NCBI GenBank assembly: GCA_964635325.1
Contig: CAZWOL010000106.1
Location: 1 to 5,290 of the forward strand
DNA length: 5,290 bases
Source of the DNA: BOG-1112 sp964635325
GTDB lineage: Bacteria > Bdellovibrionota_B > Oligoflexia > Oligoflexales > Bog-1112
Direction of reading: 5' to 3'
The number at the start of each line of letters is the position of its first letter. Position 1 is the first letter of the stretch. The translations under genes and the position numbers were made by a program. A model generated the notes under the pieces. The model made no database searches, was not told the DNA's origin, and saw only the letters and a list, made by a program, of their open reading frames with translations. Below, one piece after another: positions 1 to 5,290 of this stretch.

Positions 1-9
1 ATCCATACT

Positions 10-37
10 TTGCAAGCGCTTGGTTCCATGATATGAA
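10..37 (+). promoter_or_regulatory. Possible weak sigma70-type promoter for metG
   Basis: A TTGCAA box (10-15) and a TATGAA box (32-37) are separated by 16 bases and would start transcription about 20 bases before the metG start codon. Both boxes match the consensus only partly and the left edge of the window hides any upstream gene, so metG could equally be transcribed from further upstream. Seen: the two boxes and their spacing. Inferred: promoter function. Confidence 0.22.
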
Positions 38-63
38 ATCCGGCATACATTTGGAGAACTATC

Positions 64-1716
64 ATGGCAGCTAAACGACGCATTCTCGTAACTTCCGCAC
101 TTCCCTACGCTAATGGCGACATCCATCTGGGTCATATGGTCGAACACCTGATCACAGACTTCTGGGTACGCTTCCAAAAGATGCGAGGCGAGGATTGCAT
201 TGCGATTTGCGCTGATGACACCCATGGTGCTCCCATCATGATTGCTGCTCGTAAACAAGGTATCAGCCCCGAGGCCTTGATCGCTCAAGCTCGAGAAAAG
301 CACACCAAAGATTTTCAAGATTTTCAAGTGGTGTACGACCACTACTCCACCACTCACAGCGATGCAAATCGTGAGTTTTGTAACAGTATCTATACTAAAT
401 TACGCGATGCAAACCATATCTATGGCAAAGCTGTTGAACAGTACTTTTGTGAAAAAGATAATATTTTCCTCCCCGACCGTTTTGTAAAAGGGACCTGTCC
501 CAGCTGCAAAGCGGAAAACCAATACGGTGACAACTGTGACATCTGCAGTGCAACCTACATGCCGGTCGATCTCAAAGACCCACGTTGCAACCTCTGTGGC
601 ACAACTCCCGTCATGCGTAGCTCCGAACAGTATTTCGTTCGTCTCGAAGACTTTAGATCTTTCCTCCAAAAATGGGTGCCTGAGCATACCAACGAAGCCA
701 TCGCTCGTAAGCTCCAGGAATGGTTAGATGAAACACTGAGGGACTGGTGCATTAGTCGTGATGCACCCTATTTTGGGTTTGAAATCCCCGATAAACCCGG
801 AAAATTCTTTTATGTTTGGTTCGACGCCCCCATCGGCTATGTCTCATCGACAAAAGAATGGTGTGATAAAAATGGTCGAGATTTTGCTGATTTTTGGCAA
901 AACCCGACAACTGAGATTTATCACAATATCGGAAAAGATATTATCTACTTCCATACACTCTTCTGGCCTGCAATGTTGCAGTGTGCAGGTTTGAACACTC
1001 CTAAAGATGTGTGGGTACATGGTATGCTCACCGCAAATGGAGAGAAACTTTCGAAATCTAAGGGCACCTTCATCAACGCAAGGACCTATCTCAATCACCT
1101 GGCTCCTGAGTACTATCGCTACTACATGGCCTGCAAAATGAGCAACTCAATACTCGATGTCGATTTGAATCTGCAAGACTTTGTCGCTCGTGTGAACTCA
1201 GATCTGATCGGTAAAATCACAAACGTTGCCTCACGCTCCGCTCAACTTCTGCAAAAGAAGATGGATGGACGCCTTGGAGTCGTTCCTCCAGGAGAAGCAA
1301 GCACTCTTGTTAACGATGCAAAAAATGAGCAGACAGTGATTGCCGAACACTTCGAGTCTCGTCAATTCTCGAAAGCACTTTTGTGCATTCGCAATATCGC
1401 AGACAATGTTAACAAGTATTTTGACGACCAAAAACCATGGGTACTGTTGAACGAAGACCCCGAAAAAGTACGGGGAATACTAACCTGCGCCCTGAACGTA
1501 TTTCGAATCATGAGTGTTTATCTCAAACCTATTCTTCCTGAGTATGTAAAGAAGGTTGAGGAGCTCTTTGGCGAAGAACCCTACACCTGGGAAACCGTGC
1601 ATACTGTGGTCGAAAATCGAGCTCTACAACCCTTCGTCCATCTTTTGGGACGGGTTGATGAAAAAGCAGTCGACAAACTTATTCTCGAAACGCAAAATTT
1701 ACAGACAGCGTTTTAG
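64..1716 (+). CDS. metG: Methionyl-tRNA synthetase (MetRS), class I, short form
   Basis: This cytoplasmic enzyme charges tRNA-Met with methionine using ATP and supplies both initiator and elongator Met-tRNA. The 550-residue protein opens with a Rossmann-fold segment carrying the class I HIGH signature as HLGH (residues 21-24). A zinc-binding insert follows with CPSC (145-148) and CDIC (158-161). The core continues with DWCISRDAPYFGFEIP (227-242) and a KLSKS form of the KMSKS loop (328-332). The rest, to about residue 540, is the helical anticodon-binding domain. It resembles the E. coli-type MetG but stops where that enzyme's extra C-terminal tRNA-binding/dimerisation (Trbp111/EMAP-II-like) domain would begin; E. 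coli MetG is about 677 residues. An additional CNLC pair (175-178) follows the first zinc knuckle. GGAG at 53-56, seven bases before ATG, supports the start. The next gene on the same strand begins 87 bases later. The identification is secure. Confidence 0.98.
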   Translation: MAAKRRILVTSALPYANGDIHLGHMVEHLITDFWVRFQKMRGEDCIAICADDTHGAPIMIAARKQGISPEALIAQAREKHTKDFQDFQVVYDHYSTTHSDANREFCNSIYTKLRDANHIYGKAVEQYFCEKDNIFLPDRFVKGTCPSCKAENQYGDNCDICSATYMPVDLKDPRCNLCGTTPVMRSSEQYFVRLEDFRSFLQKWVPEHTNEAIARKLQEWLDETLRDWCISRDAPYFGFEIPDKPGKFFYVWFDAPIGYVSSTKEWCDKNGRDFADFWQNPTTEIYHNIGKDIIYFHTLFWPAMLQCAGLNTPKDVWVHGMLTANGEKLSKSKGTFINARTYLNHLAPEYYRYYMACKMSNSILDVDLNLQDFVARVNSDLIGKITNVASRSAQLLQKKMDGRLGVVPPGEASTLVNDAKNEQTVIAEHFESRQFSKALLCIRNIADNVNKYFDDQKPWVLLNEDPEKVRGILTCALNVFRIMSVYLKPILPEYVKKVEELFGEEPYTWETVHTVVENRALQPFVHLLGRVDEKAVDKLILETQNLQTAF

Positions 1717-1723
1717 CAAGATT

Positions 1724-1757
1724 GTCACTTTGAGCGTCAGTTCCGTCACCTCGAGCG
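1724..1757 (+). repeat. Two imperfect copies of a GTCAC..GAGCG 13-mer
   Basis: GTCACTTTGAGCG (1724-1736) and GTCACCTCGAGCG (1745-1757) match at 11 of 13 bases and start 21 bases apart, in the gap after metG. The second copy runs into the hairpin at 1750-1765. Short intergenic elements with GTCA..CGAGCG cores are familiar from many bacterial genomes, so this may be one degenerate member of a dispersed family. With a single locus in view, that remains an inference. Confidence 0.4.
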
Positions 1758-1775
1758 GAGCTGAGCTCTCTTTTT
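1750..1775 (+). terminator. Possible weak intrinsic terminator after metG
   Basis: Two mutually exclusive hairpins can form just before a TCTCTTTTT stretch (1767-1775). One pairs CTC-G-AGC (1750-1756) with GCTGAG (1760-1765) around a GGA loop, leaving one bulged G. The other pairs GAGC (1758-1761) with GCTC (1765-1768) around TGA and sits directly against the T-run. Both stems are short, so termination is probably partial and read-through into the downstream membrane-protein gene is plausible. Confidence 0.4.
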
Positions 1776-1803
1776 AGTTTCGTAAACCAAGGAGTCTAAC
1801 ACC

Positions 1804-2850
1804 ATGACCAGACCAGCTCATCGTCTCCGGACGTTGTTTTTACAAGTTGCAAAACTCTCTATAGTCGTGAGCATACTCTGGTATTTGGTTCAAACCAAAA
1901 AACTCGACTTCCTTGCCTTACGTATCTATCTCGAAGATCCAACCCTACTCTTGGGTAACATCACTCTTTGGCTTGTAGGCTCAGTATTCATTACGACCAT
2001 ACGATGGAACATGCTGCTCAAGGGGATGGGACTACATTATCCGTTTGGGAAAATACTAAAATTAAATCTAACCGGTTTCTTCTTTAATACCGTTGCTCCA
2101 GGTGCGGTCGGAGGAGATCTCGTCAAAGCGTTCTATCTATTTCGTGCACAAAATGGCAGCGCTCGCACACCCGCTATGCTATCCATCTTGCTCGATCGCA
2201 TCATCGGGCTCTATGCTGTCTTTACAGTTGCCACTTTCGCAGTGCTACCTTCGTTTTCTCGCTTTCTTCACGATCCTATGCTCTCTTCGATCGCACTTGT
2301 TGGAGTTGCTGGATTCTGTGGCATGAGTCTAGTTTTCCTAACCCTGTTCTTTACAAAGGGTCCCCTAGAACAGAAAGTCCTCTTTCAATTTTTGCAGAAG
2401 CCATATCCAGGCTTTGCTCTTTTGCAAAAAATCACTCTATCGTTCTTTCTGCTTAAAGATCGACCCGCTTACTTTGTCCGATCGTTTGCTTTGGGTGTGC
2501 TCTATCAGGTTTGCTATTTAGGTTTTTTTGCATTCATAGCTATACGATTGGGCCATAGTTTTTCAATTGCCGACTTTGCTGCAATTTTTCCATTAGGATT
2601 CATTGCAGCTGCGTTGCCGATCTCACCGGGAGGACTTGGGGTTGGGCATTTGGCCTTTCACCAACTTTTTGGACTGATCGGAATTGCTAACGGAGCCACG
2701 CTGTTCAACTTTGTATTCATCGGACAGAATGCGCTCAATTTGCTAGGTGTCATCCCCTACATGCTTCTGAAGAAAGAACGTGAAAAAAGCAAACATGAGG
2801 ATGGGGCATTTGTTGTGACGGCATCACAGGTAGAGAGCAGTGGAGCTTAG
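1804..2850 (+). CDS. Multi-pass membrane protein, LPG_synthase_TM / flippase-like (YbhN, UPF0104) family
   Basis: The 348-residue protein is strongly hydrophobic, with roughly eight membrane segments (about residues 14-30, 47-66, 85-101, 125-148, 162-183, 225-247, 255-273 and 285-322, the last probably two passes). It shows the family hallmarks in order: RWNMLL (67-72), FFFNTVAPGAVGGDLVKAF (92-110), LLDRIIGL (129-136) and LPISPGGLGVGHLAF (271-285). This is the integral-membrane part shared with MprF/lysyl-phosphatidylglycerol synthases. The soluble aminoacyl-transferase domain of true MprF is absent, so it should not be called an LPG synthase. Stand-alone members sit in the inner membrane and are thought to move or handle lipid-linked molecules, but the substrate cannot be read from sequence. 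AAGGAG (1789-1794) lies nine bases before ATG, and an in-frame TAA at 1783-1785 excludes a longer start. The tail after residue 322 is charged and presumably cytoplasmic. It lies 87 bases after metG on the same strand and may partly share its transcript. Confidence 0.9.
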   Translation: MTRPAHRLRTLFLQVAKLSIVVSILWYLVQTKKLDFLALRIYLEDPTLLLGNITLWLVGSVFITTIRWNMLLKGMGLHYPFGKILKLNLTGFFFNTVAPGAVGGDLVKAFYLFRAQNGSARTPAMLSILLDRIIGLYAVFTVATFAVLPSFSRFLHDPMLSSIALVGVAGFCGMSLVFLTLFFTKGPLEQKVLFQFLQKPYPGFALLQKITLSFFLLKDRPAYFVRSFALGVLYQVCYLGFFAFIAIRLGHSFSIADFAAIFPLGFIAAALPISPGGLGVGHLAFHQLFGLIGIANGATLFNFVFIGQNALNLLGVIPYMLLKKEREKSKHEDGAFVVTASQVESSGA

Positions 2851-2866
2851 CTTGTTTTCTAAGCTC
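2843..2866. terminator. Perfect 8-bp inverted repeat at the convergent gene junction
   Basis: GAGCTTAG (2843-2850) and CTAAGCTC (2859-2866) are exact reverse complements around an 8-base loop. Two further G.T pairs could extend the stem. The left arm contains the last sense codon and the TAG stop of the flippase-like gene, and the right arm ends six bases before the stop of the phospholipase D-like gene on the other strand. The position suits a two-way transcript end. However, no uninterrupted T-run follows the stem on either strand, so it may instead protect 3' ends or work with Rho. Confidence 0.5.
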
Positions 2867-2872
2867 TGAGTT

Positions 2873-5032
2873 CTACCACATATCCTCGTTATACTTTGCA
2901 ACCTTCATAAAAAAATCTTCCTTGAAAACCTGCTTCAAAGAGCTGTCGAGCTGATAGCCCTGACTCTTCAAAATCATAGCTTCGAGAAAGCGCACAGGTT
3001 TACGATAGGATATCATGTCGCGAAAGCTGACGCGTTGCGAAAAACCTAAGTCGGAGTTGTAGAATGTATTCGCAAGCTCTTCACCCAATTTTTTCGTACG
3101 TCCTTCAAAGACAACCCCGACCTCGCTGTTGATGTTGCGACTGCGTGGGTCAAAATTGTAGGAGCCGATAAAGATGACTGTGCGGTCGACAATCATAAAT
3201 TTCGAGTGATTCATCCCCATTTCCATAGCTTTAAAAGGACCACGTTTGCCTGTCCATTCCCAGATCTCAACTTCTTTAGGACGGCCATCCAACCCATCTC
3301 CTCCGTAGTTGCTGTCGATCACCTCTTTGTAGTTGTGTCGAGCCAAAACAGCTATGGGAGGTATGTCGTTCGTCTCAAAGGCATTAGTCATGATCTTGAT
3401 TGTAACTCCACGTCGAGCAGCAGCATTCAAAGCTCTTTTGATCTGCACGGATGGAATAAAATAAGCGTTTTCGATCAAGATTTCTTTTTGCGCATTTTGA
3501 ATCAGCTCCAAATAGTTCTCTTCGATGGAAAGCTCTTTCAGCTTTGGCCTATTGTGAACCACACGAATGCCCGTTAGCTCATCAAAGCCATTGTGGAATT
3601 TGTAAGACGGATCTTTGAGGGCTGCTTTGATTTCTTCGAGCTTCTTAGCAATATAGATTTGATTACCTTTCTTATCTGGTTTTTTGACGTGGTAATCTTT
3701 AAAATTCTTAGATAAAAAATCATGGTATTGTGGCTTTTGCTGCAGTGGATCATAGGGATTAAAACAGCTGTCGTTATGTGGGTCCAGATAATTGGCCTTA
3801 TATGATGCTGTGTTGCCCTCAAAGATGTTCACCATGTCATTAACAATATCTTTGCCCTCGACCAAGACATCTTGGTCACGCCACACTCCATAGCCGGGTT
3901 GATTAAGCTGAAAATAGTCATTCCCTATATTCAGACCACCTAAAATGACTTTTCTTTTATTTACGATCCAGAGTTTCTCGTGTGGTCTTTGGTTGACAAG
4001 AAAGGTATCGACTTTTTGCCCAAGTCGAATCTGGTCAAGAAGGTGGTGTCCATCGCAACGGTAACCATAGACTGGTATGCCTGCAGCCATCAAGTTGTTG
4101 TACATTTTCTTGGTATTTGCATTGACGGTGAGATCACGAATATCGATAGCAGGAGAGAAGGCGTCGAGCACAACTTCAACGCGAACACCCTGCTGTACTT
4201 TGCGAATTAGCTCATCCGCAATGCGAAGGCCTGCAGCATCTGCCATGTAGATTAGGGTCTGCACAAGTAGGCTGTCTCCAGGCTTTTGCGCCTCCTCAGC
4301 AAGTTTGAGGCGCATGCCGAAACTTTTAAAACCACTGCTCAGCAATGCTGCTTTTTGTGTTGGGTCATCCTCGAAATAGCGTACCAGACGTGTAGACTCC
4401 AACTTCGACTCAGGTACCATCAGAGGCTTAGGATCGGGTTGGGGTTGATACTTGTATTTCTTGTAGAGACGCGCTCGTTCTTTGCAGAGTGGAACAAGCT
4501 CTTGCAAAGTGCTGATGGCTTTACGTCGCTTACCTCGACTACGAAAGTAAAGATTTGGAGCAGGCCGTCCATTTGTCGTAAAGCTCACCTCCCACGCTAA
4601 ATTTTTATACTCATGATAAGGAAGACGAAGTATTGCTGAGACCTGGCGTAGATCCACCAGACCTTCATCGACTTTGATTAAATTTTTGTATTTGTCGAAA
4701 ACGCGTGTGGTACTACTTATAAAGCAGTTTTCAGCGAGGGTGAATTTGTCGACACTGTATCGCTTGAGATCATAGTTTTTAGGATCGTCCTCATCATTCT
4801 CGGAGTCTGCATCGATAGGACCATCTTCATGCGCACATAGATCCGTCTCACATTTTATAACCGCACGTTTGCCAAGCTTGACAAAGCGCTCCTCCAATTT
4901 TGCAATGTCAGCATCTAGCTTGTCGAGACGCTCATCGATTGGAGGTAGATCTTTTTCGGATAAGGAAGGCAGAGACCACAGCAAAAGATATAAGGTGCCA
5001 ACAATTCTGAACACGTCAGAAAACCTGATCAT
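2873..5032 (-). CDS. Probable exported phospholipase D / cardiolipin synthase-like protein with two HKD motifs
   Basis: This 719-residue protein belongs to the PLD superfamily, whose members cleave or transfer phosphodiester bonds, usually in phospholipids. The N-terminus looks like a signal peptide: a short basic start, a hydrophobic core at about residues 8-20, and a possible cleavage after SLS (23-25). A charged, probably coiled-coil stretch (33-56), an acidic patch (68-83) and an unrecognised region to about 210 come next. The first PLD half (about 215-405) includes the run at 252-292 leading to VVLDAF and HKD motif 1: H351, K353, then N358 where Asp is usual, followed by GGLN (365-368). 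The second half (about 495-665) has a complete motif 2: H609, K611, D616 and GSYN (623-626). Six cysteines (61, 66, 103, 183, 326, 423) would permit disulfides in the periplasm. Typical cardiolipin synthases are about 480-510 residues, so this is markedly longer, mainly through the N-terminal region and a linker at about 405-495. GAGGG (5038-5042) precedes ATG by five bases, and a TAG directly upstream in frame closes the ORF. It could be a phospholipase, a transphosphatidylase or, less likely, a nuclease; the substrate is unknown. Confidence 0.92.
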   Translation of the reverse strand: MIRFSDVFRIVGTLYLLLWSLPSLSEKDLPPIDERLDKLDADIAKLEERFVKLGKRAVIKCETDLCAHEDGPIDADSENDEDDPKNYDLKRYSVDKFTLAENCFISSTTRVFDKYKNLIKVDEGLVDLRQVSAILRLPYHEYKNLAWEVSFTTNGRPAPNLYFRSRGKRRKAISTLQELVPLCKERARLYKKYKYQPQPDPKPLMVPESKLESTRLVRYFEDDPTQKAALLSSGFKSFGMRLKLAEEAQKPGDSLLVQTLIYMADAAGLRIADELIRKVQQGVRVEVVLDAFSPAIDIRDLTVNANTKKMYNNLMAAGIPVYGYRCDGHHLLDQIRLGQKVDTFLVNQRPHEKLWIVNKRKVILGGLNIGNDYFQLNQPGYGVWRDQDVLVEGKDIVNDMVNIFEGNTASYKANYLDPHNDSCFNPYDPLQQKPQYHDFLSKNFKDYHVKKPDKKGNQIYIAKKLEEIKAALKDPSYKFHNGFDELTGIRVVHNRPKLKELSIEENYLELIQNAQKEILIENAYFIPSVQIKRALNAAARRGVTIKIMTNAFETNDIPPIAVLARHNYKEVIDSNYGGDGLDGRPKEVEIWEWTGKRGPFKAMEMGMNHSKFMIVDRTVIFIGSYNFDPRSRNINSEVGVVFEGRTKKLGEELANTFYNSDLGFSQRVSFRDMISYRKPVRFLEAMILKSQGYQLDSSLKQVFKEDFFMKVAKYNEDMW

Positions 5033-5104
5033 CTAAGCCCTCTTCATTCTACGGATTGCGAATTGTTTACTTGGTTTTCACTATAGGGAGGCAAAGGTTA
5101 AGAT

Positions 5105-5133
5105 TTGATACGATACGAGTGCAAACTTGTCAT
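5105..5133 (-). promoter_or_regulatory. Candidate sigma70-type promoter for the phospholipase D-like gene
   Basis: Read on the minus strand, ATGACA (5128-5133) matches five of six bases of the -35 consensus. After exactly 17 bases comes TATCAA (5105-5110), matching four of six of the -10 consensus. Transcription would start near 5098, leaving a leader of about 65 bases before the start codon at 5032. A small palindrome, TGTTGAACA (5133-5141), touches the upstream edge of the -35 box and could be a regulator site. The box positions are seen; the function is inferred, and read-through from the gene upstream is an alternative. Confidence 0.35.
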
Positions 5134-5160
5134 GTTGAACAAATCTATTCAAACTTGACA
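5122..5160. repeat. Short direct repeat CAAACTTG(T/A)CA
   Basis: CAAACTTGTCA (5122-5132) recurs as CAAACTTGACA (5150-5160), 10 of 11 bases identical, with start points 28 bases apart. The left copy overlaps the candidate -35 box of the phospholipase D-like gene. The right copy lies inside the last codons of the partial upstream gene. It may be a paired binding site or a chance match. Confidence 0.3.
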
Positions 5161-5290
5161 CCAGGTTCTTTAACGGCACCGCGTCCCTTGGAAATTGCAT
5201 GGATCTTGTCCACCCAGTAGATGCTAAGTAGGCCCGAGGCCACTGCAATATAACCAGCTGTGGAGAAGCCTTCGAGATGACCTTCTCCTG
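5145..5290 (-). CDS. C-terminal end of an unrecognised membrane protein (partial)
   Basis: An open frame enters from the right edge and ends at TAG (5145-5147), giving the last 47 residues of a protein whose start is outside the window. The visible part begins GEGHLEGFSTAG, then has a hydrophobic stretch IAVASGLLSIYWV (residues 14-26) that looks like a membrane helix, then a basic tail with DKIHAISKGRG and the ending VKFE. The positive charges after the helix suggest the C-terminus faces the cytoplasm. I do not recognise the family. Of the three minus-strand frames here, one is closed by a stop within the segment, and this one has the most protein-like composition. It points the same way as the phospholipase D-like gene, 112 bases upstream of it, so the two could share a transcript, although a candidate promoter lies in the gap. 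Confidence 0.6.
   Translation of the reverse strand, partial: GEGHLEGFSTAGYIAVASGLLSIYWVDKIHAISKGRGAVKEPGVKFE

Noticed and set aside
400..1431. Several minus-strand and off-frame open frames of 65-95 codons inside metG
   Set aside because: They lie entirely within a certain gene, have no good ribosome site, and their translations resemble no protein family; they are shadows of metG coding.
1556..1777. 73-codon plus-strand frame crossing the metG stop
   Set aside because: Most of it is metG in another frame. Its tail only reads through the intergenic repeat, a common source of false small proteins.
1804..2850. Calling the membrane protein MprF (lysyl-phosphatidylglycerol synthase)
   Set aside because: Only the membrane part of the family is present at 348 residues; the soluble aminoacyl-transfer domain is missing.
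3206..4600. Plus-strand open frames of 76-123 codons opposite the phospholipase D-like gene
   Set aside because: They are antisense to well-supported coding sequence with intact PLD motifs and show no independent start signals or domains.
5155..5160. Exact TTGACA on the plus strand as a promoter -35 box
   Set aside because: It lies in the coding end of the partial minus-strand gene, and no plus-strand gene is visible downstream within the window.
1..5290. CRISPR array, insertion sequence, tRNA/rRNA or riboswitch
   Set aside because: No regularly spaced repeats, transposase-like sequence, terminal inverted repeats or recognisable structured RNA were seen; all gaps between genes are shorter than 115 bases.

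Overview
The window carries three complete protein genes, one gene cut by the right edge, and short intergenic signals. The only gene that can be named with certainty is metG (methionyl-tRNA synthetase). The rest look bacterial and Gram-negative: Shine-Dalgarno sites precede all three complete genes, one protein has an apparent signal peptide and periplasm-type cysteine content, and base composition looks moderate. A proteobacterial or Bdellovibrionota/Oligoflexia-like source is a reasonable guess from the style of the MetRS and of the large secreted phospholipase D-like protein. No marker in the window proves it.

Layout: positions 1-63 are the leader of metG, with a possible weak promoter. 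metG runs from 64 to 1716 on the plus strand. An 87-base gap follows, holding a two-copy GTCAC-type repeat and a hairpin plus T-run that could be a weak terminator. A plus-strand gene at 1804-2850 encodes a multi-pass membrane protein of the LPG_synthase_TM (flippase-like, YbhN/UPF0104) family. It meets, tail to tail and only 22 bases away, a minus-strand gene at 2873-5032 for a 719-residue, probably exported, two-HKD phospholipase D-superfamily protein. A perfect 8-bp inverted repeat spans this convergent junction. Upstream of the phospholipase gene lies a 112-base spacer with a candidate promoter and short repeats. The last 47 codons of another minus-strand gene, with one membrane segment, fill 5145-5290.

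Functionally, metG is housekeeping. The two genes beyond it both belong to families that act on or in phospholipid membranes, so a shared envelope-lipid role is possible, but they face each other and are not an operon. The most notable molecular detail is in the phospholipase D-like protein. Its first HKD motif carries Asn instead of the usual Asp, while the second motif is intact, and about 200 residues of unrecognised sequence precede the catalytic fold. I found no CRISPR array, mobile element, tRNA, rRNA or riboswitch. No clearly new multi-gene system is visible.
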